Positions 43,951 through 52,766 are shown, counted from the first letter of the stretch. The stretch: 64,000 bases of DNA from an uncultured Pseudomonadales bacterium (GCA_947488935.1 CANLBN010000008.1:1-64000), one strand, 5' to 3'. The notes: generated from the letters alone by a model not told the origin. Numbers and translations are program-made.

Positions 43951-44664
43951 TTATAACAAGGTTGACGTAGGGTTGTAGTAATGGCGGCCCTGTTTGATAG
44001 TCAGAATATAATCGACTAACTGTTGATAGGATTCTTCTCGATTGACCCAGTCTATTTCATTGGCATTGACAATCAGTAATGGAGAGTCATCGTAAAAGTG
44101 AAAAAAGCGCGTATAGGCATCGTTAAGTGTCTCTAAGTATTCTGCATCGATAGTTCGCTCTGCATTAATACCTCGGTGTTTGATTCGACGTAGTAAAGTA
44201 TCGATAGAGGCTTGCAGGTAAATCACAAGATCGGGTTTAGGGGCATCGATGACAAGTTGTTTGTACACTTGTTCGTAAATGGCCATTTCATCGTCGTCGA
44301 GAGTTGCTTTGGCAAAGAGAGGGTCTTTATCGATTAAAAAATCAGAGACGCGCACGGGCTGAAACAAGTCATCTTGTTTAACTTCGTGAATTTGCTGCGC
44401 ACGCTGAAAAAGAAAAAACAATTGTGTGGGTAGTGCATGGCGAGTTTTGTCTTCGTAAAAACGCTCCAAAAATGGATTTTTTTCAGCTTCTTCGAGTAGT
44501 GTGTCGTAATTAAATGTGTTCGCTATTTTTTTGGCAAGTGTGGTTTTGCCAACACCAATAGCACCTTCAATAGCGACAAACTTTGGTAGGCCTTTCGAGA
44601 TGGTGGTTGTGTCTGTTACTGTGGTGGTATCCACGGCTTTTCCTTTTTGTTCTTTATTGCTCAA
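43951..44664 (-). CDS. Deoxynucleoside kinase (dCK/dGK family)
   Basis: A P-loop kinase of 237 residues with FVAIEGAIGVGKTTLAKKIA (about 29-48), VSDFLIDKDPLFAKATL (DRS-like region) and LRRIKHRGINAERTID (lid arginines). It would salvage purine deoxynucleosides. A non-conserved Thr-rich head of about 25 residues precedes the domain. It overlaps folK by 11 nt, so the genes are probably translated from one mRNA. Confidence 0.88.
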   Translation of the reverse strand: MSNKEQKGKAVDTTTVTDTTTISKGLPKFVAIEGAIGVGKTTLAKKIANTFNYDTLLEEAEKNPFLERFYEDKTRHALPTQLFFLFQRAQQIHEVKQDDLFQPVRVSDFLIDKDPLFAKATLDDDEMAIYEQVYKQLVIDAPKPDLVIYLQASIDTLLRRIKHRGINAERTIDAEYLETLNDAYTRFFHFYDDSPLLIVNANEIDWVNREESYQQLVDYILTIKQGRHYYNPTSTLL

Positions 44665-45160
44665 TAAAAATGTCTTTTAATAAACGCAAGTCACTCGTAT
44701 CGCAGGCCGTTAAATAGTCTTTTACACTGCGACCTTTAGGCAATACTAAGGCGGGTGCAAGGTCAAATAATGGTTTTAATACAAAGCCGCGCCAGCTCAT
44801 TTCTGGATGAGGGATCTCTAATCTATGAGTACTAATACTATCCTCACCAAAGAGAAGTATATCCAAGTCGAGTGTGCGAGCGCCCCAGCGAATATTACGC
44901 TGTCGTCCGTGCCGCTTTTCAATGCTTTGTAATTCATCGAGTAGCTCTTCGGGAGCCAATGTTGTCTCAAGCTTTACAACGGTATTGATATAATCGGGTT
45001 GGTCACCAGGGCCAATTGCTTTGCTGCTGTACCAAGGCGCGCACTGAAGTGCTTGCGATGAGGTCAGTTGTGCTAGCTCGTTTAATGCGCTATTAATTTG
45101 CTCGGCAGGATCGCTCAGATTACTGCCCAACCCAATAAAGACGGTTGTGAAGTTATTCAT
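44654..45160 (-). CDS. folK: Hydroxymethyldihydropteridine pyrophosphokinase FolK (canonical)
   Basis: A 168-residue HPPK with FIGLGSNLSDP, the pterin and ATP segment KRHGRQRNIRWGARTLDLDI and IPHPEMSWRGFVLKPL. All active-site residues missing from the paralog at 10902 are present, so this is the likely main enzyme. It overlaps the pcnB end by 8 nt. Confidence 0.96.
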   Translation of the reverse strand: MNNFTTVFIGLGSNLSDPAEQINSALNELAQLTSSQALQCAPWYSSKAIGPGDQPDYINTVVKLETTLAPEELLDELQSIEKRHGRQRNIRWGARTLDLDILLFGEDSISTHRLEIPHPEMSWRGFVLKPLFDLAPALVLPKGRSVKDYLTACDTSDLRLLKDIFIEQ

Positions 45161-46529
45161 GCTGGTCTTGTGTGTTTGTCTTGTTTTTGGGTTTGCGTCG
45201 TCGCCTTTTTTTATTAGGCATTGGTGCGAGTTCAGTCACCATGGTTTCGCGTACTTCTTCGTTGGCAAATTGGTATTGATTCCACCAGCTGCCGAGCTCA
45301 TCGAGTTGTTCTCCAGCAGCTTCACGCATTAATAAAAAGTCATAAGCGGCTCTAAATTTAGGGTGCTCCAACAAACGCTGCGCGCGTTTTCCTTGACGTT
45401 TAGGTAAGCGCCACTGTAGTTCCCATATTTGTCGCATAGGTATCAAGAAGCGTTTGGGGACCATAATGCGTTGTAGCTGCAGGCTAATAGCTCGCTGTGA
45501 GGCCTGTTCAAAGGCATCAACCTCCGAGGCGCCAGCTTCTTGCAGTTTTAAAAATTCATTATGCATAGCAGGCCACATAAGGGCAGCGTAAACAAAGGCA
45601 GGTGTAACGCGTTTATTCGTGCGAATACGCTTATCTGTATTGGTGATCATTTCATCGATCAAAGGGACGTAGCTAAAATGATTCTCCATCACTCGTGAGC
45701 TTTCAGGGAATAATTCATCCAATAGGCCATATTGCCGCAACAGTCCGTAAGTGGCAGTGGCATAGCCGCTCAAAAATAGTTTGAGGATCTCTTCAAATAG
45801 GCGTGCAGGTGGCACGTGGGATAGTAGATGTGCCTGCTCATGAATAGGCTCTTGTGTCTGTGCCTCGATATTAAATCCTAATTTTGCTGCAAATCGAATA
45901 GCCCTGAGTAGCCTTACAGGATCTTCTTTATAGCGCGTGGCGGGGTCGCCTATCATTTTTAACTGGCGGTTATGTAAGTCTTCAATGCCATTGGTGTAGT
46001 CATAAATACACTGATCCTTTGCGGAGTAGTAAAGTGCATTTGCCGTAAAATCTCGTCGAAGTGCATCACTTTCTAGGTCGCCATAGACATTATCGCGCAA
46101 TAGCTGGCCAGTATCAGATTCTATTTGCTGGTTTGAATCACTGTTTTGTCCGCGAAATGTTGTTACTTCTATGATTTCTCGACCAAAGCGTACATGTACG
46201 ATGCGAAAGCGACGCCCAATAATGCGAGAGTTGCGAAATAGCTGTTTGACTTGCTCGGGTGTGGCATCGGTCGCGACATCGAAATCTTTAGGCGAGCCCT
46301 TAAGTAATAGATCCCTTACTCCACCACCTACAAGGTAGCCTTGAAAGCCTGCTTGATTCAGCCGGTTCATTACCTTTAGTGCGCTTTGGCTTACATCACT
46401 CTCACAAATACCATGATTGTCTTGGCTGATGATCGTAGGGTCTATTTTTGTATGGACTTTCTTGGTGGCCATGCCTTGTTTAGATGTTTTACTGCTTGGC
46501 GATAATCGTTTAAGTAGGCGTTTAATCAT
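45153..46529 (-). CDS. pcnB: Poly(A) polymerase I PcnB
   Basis: PcnB adds 3' poly(A) tails that promote RNA decay. AYLVGGGVRDLLL-like nucleotidyltransferase (GYLVGGGVRDLLLKGSPKDF), TPEQVKQLFRNSRIIGRRFR and RDFTANALYY are present. The C-terminal tail is Arg/Lys-rich (KKRRRRKPKNK). I take the ATG at 46529 (MIKRLLKRLSPSS), by analogy with E. coli; a GTG 39 nt upstream is also open. It heads pcnB-folK-dNK-panB. Confidence 0.96.
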   Translation of the reverse strand: MIKRLLKRLSPSSKTSKQGMATKKVHTKIDPTIISQDNHGICESDVSQSALKVMNRLNQAGFQGYLVGGGVRDLLLKGSPKDFDVATDATPEQVKQLFRNSRIIGRRFRIVHVRFGREIIEVTTFRGQNSDSNQQIESDTGQLLRDNVYGDLESDALRRDFTANALYYSAKDQCIYDYTNGIEDLHNRQLKMIGDPATRYKEDPVRLLRAIRFAAKLGFNIEAQTQEPIHEQAHLLSHVPPARLFEEILKLFLSGYATATYGLLRQYGLLDELFPESSRVMENHFSYVPLIDEMITNTDKRIRTNKRVTPAFVYAALMWPAMHNEFLKLQEAGASEVDAFEQASQRAISLQLQRIMVPKRFLIPMRQIWELQWRLPKRQGKRAQRLLEHPKFRAAYDFLLMREAAGEQLDELGSWWNQYQFANEEVRETMVTELAPMPNKKRRRRKPKNKTNTQDQHE

Positions 46530-46739
46530 AAATATTACTTCAATGCTCTTTAGCATGTACATACGCACTTTACGGCGTATTAAAAGTGGATTCTATCATG
46601 TTGTGTGAGATGTTGTGGGTAGAGCTGCTTAATTGTATAGCCAATAGAAAGATAAACGGGTCACTAGTATTGATGTTAAGTAATTGGTTGTTATTTGATG
46701 GGTGCTTATTGATGTAGGCATTTATCAATAGGGTAGATA

Positions 46740-46950
46740 GCAAAACGGGAAAGCACTTTAAAAAGTCTTTCCCGTCGTTGTGAACAAGTCTAGTCACTGA
46801 GTCATTTATTCTTATTTTATGGGCTTCCTTGCTGGTCTTGGCAACTGCCAAAACTGCTCCCCTATTTATTAGTCAAAAAGTCTTTCTTATTATTATTTAT
46901 TGTTTTTATGTAATGTTATTTATTTTTATTATTTATCGTTCTTATTATGA
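46740..46950 (-). ncRNA. Candidate CrcZ-like Hfq/Crc-sequestering small RNA
   Basis: Between pcnB and cbrB, the position of crcZ in Pseudomonas, the minus strand offers a transcript of about 210 nt. It would run from a predicted start near 46950 to a terminator at 46741-46775. Its first 67 nt hold AATAAGAA, AATAATAA, AACAATAA and AATAATAA. Another AATAAGAA is at about 46809-46816. These are AAnAAnAA catabolite-activity motifs bound by Hfq with Crc. A central stem TTGGCA/TGCCAA separates the two parts. No credible coding frame exists on this strand. It would be shorter than Pseudomonas CrcZ (about 400 nt). Expression is not shown. Confidence 0.6.
46741..46775 (-). terminator. Terminator of the CrcZ-like RNA
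   Basis: On the minus strand ACGGGAAAG/CTTTCCCGT encloses a second stem ACTTT/AAAGT, and TTTTG follows. No annotated minus-strand gene ends just upstream, which itself implies a transcript. Confidence 0.8.
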
Positions 46951-46960
46951 ATCTGTATAT

Positions 46961-46976
46961 AGCATTCACCGTGCCA
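46961..46976 (-). promoter_or_regulatory. Sigma-54 promoter
   Basis: The minus strand reads TGGCACGGTGAATGCT. It matches the -24/-12 consensus TGGCACG-N4-TTGCW at all but one position, with GG and GC exactly 10 bp apart. The predicted start is about 46950. Confidence 0.75.
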
Positions 46977-47050
46977 GAATTGAAAAACCTTTATTTATCA
47001 ATAGCTTAACTGTTTTTTGCGTTTTTTATTACAAAAGTGAATAAAGAATT

Positions 47051-47097
47051 TGTTACCTTTTGTTACTCTCAGGTAACGTTTGTCGAGTTTGGGTAAC
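47051..47097. promoter_or_regulatory. Cluster of GTTAC/GTAAC boxes, candidate CbrB upstream activating sites
   Basis: Four boxes lie at 47051-47056 (TGTTAC), 47061-47066 (TGTTAC), 47072-47077 (GGTAAC) and 47092-47097 (GGTAAC), forming inverted pairs. They sit about 100-147 bp upstream of the predicted sigma-54 start, a usual distance for NtrC-family activators. They are also about 160-205 bp upstream of the His-rich gene. I recall a TGTTAC core in Pseudomonas CbrB sites, which needs checking. Confidence 0.5.
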
Positions 47098-47256
47098 GAA
47101 ATGTCAGTATTAATGTCTTACAAATAAGTCTCTTTTTTATAAATATTAGTTAGAAAGTTAATATTTTTAATTTCTTTCAGTTTTGGTTCAGTTTCCATCC
47201 CTTAGAATAGAGCCTATATTGATAAATAACGTATATTTCAGTACAGAGGTCAGCAT

Positions 47257-47964
47257 ATGAATAGGTTAACGAAGTTTACGCACGGTATTAGCGCTGCTCT
47301 TGCACCTGTATTAGCTGTCTTAACGCTAAGCACTGCCAGTGTTGTCGAGGCTCGAGATACTCACCACCACGAAGGTCACGGGCACCCTAGCCATGATCAA
47401 TCTTTTGGTTTTCAAAAGGTTTATCACAATAGCTACAAAAAGCATAAGCAGCATCATTACAAAAAGCACAAGCAATACAATCACAAACAGTATAAAAAGC
47501 ATGGTCATCATAATGGCTATGGTAAAAAGTACCAGGAGTATAAAAAGCATCATAAAAATAATTATGCGAATAAGTACCAGCATAATAAACACTATCCGAA
47601 TAAGTATTATTATCCGCCGGGTTATGGAAAAAAGCAGTTTCAAAAGAAACATCACTACAATGATTTTAAGAAGCAGTACCAATACAGTGACCCGTACAAA
47701 TCTAAGTACAAATCACATAAGAGTCACTCAAGCTTTAAGCATCGTAATATAGGCTTTAAGAAGAGTTATTGGAAAGCGCATAAGCGTCACGGATATGAGC
47801 ATAAGCGTATTAACAGACATCATTACTACTACAATGATAAAGGCTTTTATTTTCCAAGTTTTGGCTTTATAGAGCATGGTCATAAGCACCATGAAGATTG
47901 TGACGATTGGCATTTCAGCCCATATGTAGCAGCTTCTATTTTGTCGTCTATCTATCACAAATAA
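47257..47964 (+). CDS. Exported His/Lys/Tyr-rich protein
   Basis: A 235-residue protein with a signal peptide (about 1-33, ending ASVVEA). The mature chain is mostly H, K, Y, N and G in irregular repeats (YKKHKQHHYKKHKQYNHKQY, KKHGHHNGYGKKYQEYKKHH). It ends in a more ordinary segment (FYFPSFGFIEHGHKHHEDCD). No family is recognised. The composition suggests metal or polyanion binding in the periplasm or outside. It is convergent with cbrB and shares its upstream region with the CrcZ-like promoter. Confidence 0.75.
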   Translation: MNRLTKFTHGISAALAPVLAVLTLSTASVVEARDTHHHEGHGHPSHDQSFGFQKVYHNSYKKHKQHHYKKHKQYNHKQYKKHGHHNGYGKKYQEYKKHHKNNYANKYQHNKHYPNKYYYPPGYGKKQFQKKHHYNDFKKQYQYSDPYKSKYKSHKSHSSFKHRNIGFKKSYWKAHKRHGYEHKRINRHHYYYNDKGFYFPSFGFIEHGHKHHEDCDDWHFSPYVAASILSSIYHK

Positions 47965-48003
47965 GATTTAAGGCAGTTAAAGTACCTTAATTAAAAAATG
48001 CTG

Positions 48004-49422
48004 TTATTTTTTAACAGCATTTTTTTTGCGAGGAATTCCCAGCTTTTGGCGGCGTTCCCACAGGCATTTACGGCTGACACCTAACTTTTTGGCGAGATCT
48101 GTTTCACTCATTGACTCTTGGTTTTCGATGACAAATCGTTGGAAATAATCCTCAAGTGATAAGTCTTCATCGGAATCTATCTCGTGTATAGATGCGCTGT
48201 GACTGTCACCTTGCGTGATATCGCGCACTATCTCATCTAGCTCGTGGTGTTGCTCTGAGCTAAAGCTCATGACATCAACATTTAATGAGAGTAATTCGTG
48301 GTCGATGGTACTGCTGCTTTCACACAATATAACCGCGCGTTGAATGGCGTTTTCTAGCTCGCGAACATTACCAGGCCAGTCATAATTACTGATGACTGTC
48401 ATTGCATTTTGGGAAAGTGACAACAGTGATTTGTCGTAAGTATCGCAATAGTGGCTAACTAGTGCCTCTGCGAGCATAAGAATATCATCGTCACGATCGC
48501 GTAATGGTGGTATTTGTAGTTGAATAACATTTAATCGAAAATATAAATCTTCTCGAAATAGGCCTTCTCTACAGCGTTTCTTGAGGTCTCTGTGGGTTGC
48601 AGCAATGAGGCGAACATTAACCTTTTGTATTTGTGTAGAGCCAACAGGTCTTACCTCTCCTTCTTGTAATACACGCAGCAACCTTGCTTGCGCCTCCATG
48701 GGTAATTCACCGATTTCATCTAAAAATAAGGTGCCTCGATCAGCGGCGACAATAAGACCTTCTCGGCTACTGGCTGCACCGGTAAATGCGCCCTTTTCAT
48801 GACCAAATAGTTCAGATTCAATGAGTGTTTCTGGAATTGCGGCACAATTAATACAGATCAAGGCGTTATCACGGCGCTTGCTAGATTGATGAACGGCTCT
48901 TGCGGTTAATTCTTTACCTGTGCCTGTTTCACCGTGGATCAGCACGGTGGCGTCAGTGGGAGATACTTGGGCTATACGCCGATAGAGCTCTTGCATAACG
49001 GCACTATTGCCGATCATACCATTGCCATCGTCGGCCTCATCTTGTGTAAGAAGAGGTTTTATATCTACGCTGGGTGTATCCGAGAGAATACGCTTAACCG
49101 TGGTTAGCATTTCGTCGTGATCAAAGGGTTTGGCTATATAGTCAACAGCGCCCATGCGCATAGCATCTACCGCAGAGCGGAGGCTGGCATAACTTGTCAT
49201 AATCAATACAGGCGTATTGATGGCAATGGCAATTAGGGATGTGCCCAATTCGCCAGGAAGGCGAAGGTCACTGATAATAAGGTCGTAATTCTTGGGATTA
49301 TGCTTTGTTGTTGCTTCTTTGACGGAACCGGCTTCACGAACATCATAGCCGTTTCGCTCGAGTAGTTTTCTAAGGGCCATTCGAATAATGGCCTCGTCTT
49401 CAACAATTAAGATTTTACTCAT
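48004..49422 (-). CDS. cbrB: Sigma-54-dependent response regulator CbrB
   Basis: An NtrC-family activator of 472 residues. The receiver domain has VEDE and the phospho-acceptor D52 in LIISDLRLPG. The AAA+ domain has Walker A GETGTGKE, the sigma-54 contact loop ELFGHEKGAFTGA and Walker B TLFLDEIGELP. A Fis-type helix-turn-helix ends the protein (ETDLAKKLGVSRKCLWERRQ). Placement after cbrA and before pcnB matches Pseudomonas, where CbrAB senses carbon/nitrogen balance and activates crcZ. Confidence 0.93.
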   Translation of the reverse strand: MSKILIVEDEAIIRMALRKLLERNGYDVREAGSVKEATTKHNPKNYDLIISDLRLPGELGTSLIAIAINTPVLIMTSYASLRSAVDAMRMGAVDYIAKPFDHDEMLTTVKRILSDTPSVDIKPLLTQDEADDGNGMIGNSAVMQELYRRIAQVSPTDATVLIHGETGTGKELTARAVHQSSKRRDNALICINCAAIPETLIESELFGHEKGAFTGAASSREGLIVAADRGTLFLDEIGELPMEAQARLLRVLQEGEVRPVGSTQIQKVNVRLIAATHRDLKKRCREGLFREDLYFRLNVIQLQIPPLRDRDDDILMLAEALVSHYCDTYDKSLLSLSQNAMTVISNYDWPGNVRELENAIQRAVILCESSSTIDHELLSLNVDVMSFSSEQHHELDEIVRDITQGDSHSASIHEIDSDEDLSLEDYFQRFVIENQESMSETDLAKKLGVSRKCLWERRQKLGIPRKKNAVKK

Positions 49423-49590
49423 AGAGTATTCGTCTAACCTTACAAGGGGTAATTTACAGCAGTCACTTATGGTAGATAAGAGTACCCAAGACAGCCACTA
49501 TATAATTTAGGGAGGGCTATCTATACAACGCTATTCTACATAGCTTAGCCTAGATTGTCTGTTAGTTGCATTGCTCTTTCGTCTAGTTTG

Positions 49591-52500
49591 TTAAGAGAGA
49601 GGTTTCTCTGTATCAAGGGTTGGAGTGCTCATAAATGATGTGCCCTCTTTGAAAAGTGGTAATTGTAAGGTAAAACAGGTCCCCCGGCCTTGTGCAACCG
49701 GGCTGGTTACTTGTATATCGCCGTGGTGCTCTTTAATAATACTGTAGACAATGGATAAGCCAAGCCCTGTGCCTTTACCGGTTTCTTTTGTTGTAAAGAA
49801 GGGGTCCATTATTTGTGCTAAATACTCTGCAGGGATACCTGAGCCTTCATCGATGATGTCAATTTCGCAGTGGTTTTCATATAAGCGGCTGTTAAGTGTT
49901 ATAGAGCTAAAGTCGGGGCTGGCGTCGTTCGCATTACCTAATAAGTTAAGAAATATTTGTATAAAACGCTGCGCATCTCCCCAAATAAAGGTTTGCTTAT
50001 CGATATCATTGCGGTATTCGATAGGCTTACGGTCAGTTTGTAGTGATAGTAGATGTATGGCCTCGTTTGCGCATTCTTGTAAGTTGACCTTGTGAAAGTC
50101 ATCGGTCGATGATTTGCCTGTATGAGCAAAGGTCACCAAGGATTGCACGATACGACTAATGCGGTCTGTTTGGGAAACAATAGCATCTGCTGTTTCAACG
50201 CGTGCGTCCTCTTCTTCGTCGTAACGAAGGTTTTGAGCCAGACAGGCGATGCCAGTAACAGGATTACCTATCTCATGGGCTACACCTGCAGCAAGTCGAC
50301 CAATGGATGCAAGTCTTGTGTTGTGCAGGAGTTCCTGTTCAAGTAGCTGCATCTCGGTGATATCTTCGATAAGAATGACCTGACCTTCAGTGCGCTCTTG
50401 TGTCACTTCTTGTAGTGATGATTTATGTAGTCGAAACCAATGGGTATCTCCTTGTTGGTCAATCGACTGCTTATTCGTATGGGTTTGTGCGTCATTGGCA
50501 AAGTCAGAAATCAACTCTCCCCATGGTTTTGGCAGGTCGCTGAGTTTGGATCCGGTGACTTGGTTAGCCGGTACATGGGTAATGGCTGCCATGGCGTCAT
50601 TCCATAGCAGTATTTCATCATCAAAGCCTAAGGAGCAAATAGCAATAGGTAGCGTTTGTAATGTATTGCGATGATGTAGCCTTAATCGATTAACATCTGC
50701 CGGTAATCCGTGTAATTTTTTACCAATACGGTCAAGCCTGCTCTCCATCAAATTTATATCAATTGCCTCTGCGGCCTCGGTAGAGGATGGTGATTGATAG
50801 GGAAAGTGTTCTTCAATAATTTCCGAGGCCATGGTATGCCCAAGTAGGCCCGATAAATTTGTACGTATACGCGTGCGTAAGCGTCTTAATGAATAAGGAC
50901 GAGTTTCACTTTCTTTCAAACCAAGAATTTTTAAAGCCCGATTAACTTCTTTGTCTGCAGCATCTTTACCAATGCTGAGAGCAAGTTTTTCTTTGAATTC
51001 CGTGGTTGATTTAATGGTTAATATGCGTCTAAAAGGAGAGCTTAATTCATCTTCAGCACAAATGTCTGCATGGTACTGCTCTTCATTTGATGTAGGTGTT
51101 ATGTAAGAGACGATGACGAAGGTAAAAATATTTACGCCCAGCGAGAGTAAAGTAATGGCTTCCCAAAGCGGAGTATTACTCGGCAAATATGGACTAATCG
51201 CCAGCAATAGCACTTCGGTAAAATCCATAAACATAAGAGGAATAACTAAACCAAGTAAACAAATGAGTGAACCTGTAGTAAGCCCTGCATAAAAACCGTA
51301 GCGATTAGCCCCAGGCCAATAGTTAATAGCGATAATGCCCGGGACAAATTGTAGTGCTTGTATTGCTGCCAAAATAGCAAGCTTTGTCAGGGAGTGTTCA
51401 TGGTCGAGGGCAAGATAAAAGAAATAACTGGCAAGTGTAATACCGATAATAATTAAGCGGCGTAACCAACGTAATTGTGCATAAATATCTGTTTGGTTTT
51501 TGAGGCTGAGTAAAGGCAATAGCCACTGGTTTAACACCATAGTTGATAGCGATAATATAGAGACAATCAATGCGCCTGATGCTGCCGATAAACCGCCTAT
51601 CCAACTAATTAATGTAATGACAGGTGCGTTGGCATATTGTGGTACTGCCAAGGTAAAGTAAGTGGGTGTTAGTGGTACATCGAGTTTAAATCCAGCCCAT
51701 AAAATTGGAAAAACAGGTATTGCCATGAGTAATAAAAAGAGGGGAAATGCCCAGGTCACCGTGCGAGCAATTTGATTAACAGATTTACCCGTTTGACTCA
51801 TATAAAAGACATGGGGCATTAATACACCCGTGCCAATAAAGGCGAGCAATAAAGTATGAGTGGATGAGCTGCTTTCTGGGTTGTATAGCTTAATTAAAAA
51901 CTCGCTATTATTAAGCAGCCATATATCGAGCTCATCGAGACCGCCAAAAACACCATATAAAGCAAAGCCGCCAACGATTAATAAAGCGATTAACTTTATT
52001 AAGGAGTCGAAGGCCATGGTAGTAATTAGCGACTTATGATGACTGTAACTGGCGCCAAAGGTAATACAAAAAGCAATAATAATTAAACAATAAAAGAGTG
52101 CAAAAGTGTCGCGTTGTTTATTCCAATTGAGCCCTTCTTGTAGAGTCCTTGGTAGCGGTTGAGTGATCAATAAAATGGTGTCGGCAACGGCTTGTATCTG
52201 AATAATTAATAGAGGGATTACCGATAGTAAAATAAATAAAGTGGCAATATTGCCGACAAGTTGACTGTTGTAGCGAAAGACTAATAAATCGGCAATAGAG
52301 TGTAATTGAAAACGCCGGCAAAGGTCAGCGAGCGGCGCTTGTATAATGGGTGCGAATAGAAAAAAAGTACCAATACCTAAATAGTAAGCGAGCGCGCCAT
52401 AACCAAATTGATTGGCAAGATCGATAACACCATAATAGGACCATGCGCTAAAAAAAATGCCTAGAGAAATAACATAAGTGGCAGGATGGTGGGTGATTTT

Positions 52501-52599
52501 TTTAGGGATCCAGCCATTATTTACCGCGTGGGCAATAAAAAATAATATAAATAAATAAGATAGGCCAAGCAGCGCTATAAAGGTTAGGTTAAATGTCAT
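49591..52599 (-). CDS. cbrA: Sensor kinase CbrA with sodium/solute-symporter domain
   Basis: About 1002 residues. An SLC5-like transporter domain of roughly 13 helices (about 1-520) is followed by a linker, PAS (LPIAICSLGFDDEILLWND), HisKA (ASIGRLAAGVAHEIGNPVTG) and HATPase (DEGSGIP, GKGTGLGLSIVYSI). CbrA can transport histidine in Pseudomonas. I start at the ATG at 52599 (MTFNLTFIALLGLSYLF). It overlaps the stop of a small ORF as ATGA, and no Shine-Dalgarno is present, so translation should be coupled. It ends 168 bp before cbrB. Confidence 0.93.
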   Translation of the reverse strand: MTFNLTFIALLGLSYLFILFFIAHAVNNGWIPKKITHHPATYVISLGIFFSAWSYYGVIDLANQFGYGALAYYLGIGTFFLFAPIIQAPLADLCRRFQLHSIADLLVFRYNSQLVGNIATLFILLSVIPLLIIQIQAVADTILLITQPLPRTLQEGLNWNKQRDTFALFYCLIIIAFCITFGASYSHHKSLITTMAFDSLIKLIALLIVGGFALYGVFGGLDELDIWLLNNSEFLIKLYNPESSSSTHTLLLAFIGTGVLMPHVFYMSQTGKSVNQIARTVTWAFPLFLLLMAIPVFPILWAGFKLDVPLTPTYFTLAVPQYANAPVITLISWIGGLSAASGALIVSILSLSTMVLNQWLLPLLSLKNQTDIYAQLRWLRRLIIIGITLASYFFYLALDHEHSLTKLAILAAIQALQFVPGIIAINYWPGANRYGFYAGLTTGSLICLLGLVIPLMFMDFTEVLLLAISPYLPSNTPLWEAITLLSLGVNIFTFVIVSYITPTSNEEQYHADICAEDELSSPFRRILTIKSTTEFKEKLALSIGKDAADKEVNRALKILGLKESETRPYSLRRLRTRIRTNLSGLLGHTMASEIIEEHFPYQSPSSTEAAEAIDINLMESRLDRIGKKLHGLPADVNRLRLHHRNTLQTLPIAICSLGFDDEILLWNDAMAAITHVPANQVTGSKLSDLPKPWGELISDFANDAQTHTNKQSIDQQGDTHWFRLHKSSLQEVTQERTEGQVILIEDITEMQLLEQELLHNTRLASIGRLAAGVAHEIGNPVTGIACLAQNLRYDEEEDARVETADAIVSQTDRISRIVQSLVTFAHTGKSSTDDFHKVNLQECANEAIHLLSLQTDRKPIEYRNDIDKQTFIWGDAQRFIQIFLNLLGNANDASPDFSSITLNSRLYENHCEIDIIDEGSGIPAEYLAQIMDPFFTTKETGKGTGLGLSIVYSIIKEHHGDIQVTSPVAQGRGTCFTLQLPLFKEGTSFMSTPTLDTEKPLS

Positions 52600-52766
52600 G
52601 AGGATTTTTGTGATCGCTGAAAAAGATAGGCACCAATAATAATAAATATCCAAAGAATAAAGGGTTTGTACCAAGAGCCCTCGGGTGCAATTAACCAATT
52701 AAATAACGTCGGCGTAAAAATATAGCCGATCAATAAAATAAAAAAGATAAAACGTTGATTATTCAT
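52596..52766 (-). CDS. cbrX: Small membrane protein CbrX, translationally coupled to cbrA
   Basis: A 56-codon frame starts MNNQRFIFFILLIGYIFTPT. It continues with a short loop (LIAPEGSW) and a second helix (FILWIFIIIGAYLFQ), and ends RSQKSS. Its TGA overlaps the cbrA ATG by 4 nt (ATGA). A short cbrX gene overlapping cbrA is described in Pseudomonas. The match here is by position, size, topology and overlap, not by alignment. Confidence 0.75.
   Translation of the reverse strand: MNNQRFIFFILLIGYIFTPTLFNWLIAPEGSWYKPFILWIFIIIGAYLFQRSQKSS

Noticed and set aside
46570..46851. 93-codon minus-strand frame between pcnB and the CrcZ-like RNA
   Set aside because: It runs through the terminator hairpin and part of the candidate RNA and has no recognisable domain or ribosome site.
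46829..47044. Hydrophobic 71-codon plus-strand frame
   Set aside because: Its hydrophobicity comes from reading the A-rich motifs in antisense as TTA/ATT codons; no start signal or family is evident.
47326..47682. 118-codon antisense frame within the His-rich gene
   Set aside because: It is the complement of AAG/CAT/TAC repeats, which yields Met/Leu/Ile-rich nonsense. The sense frame has a proper signal peptide.
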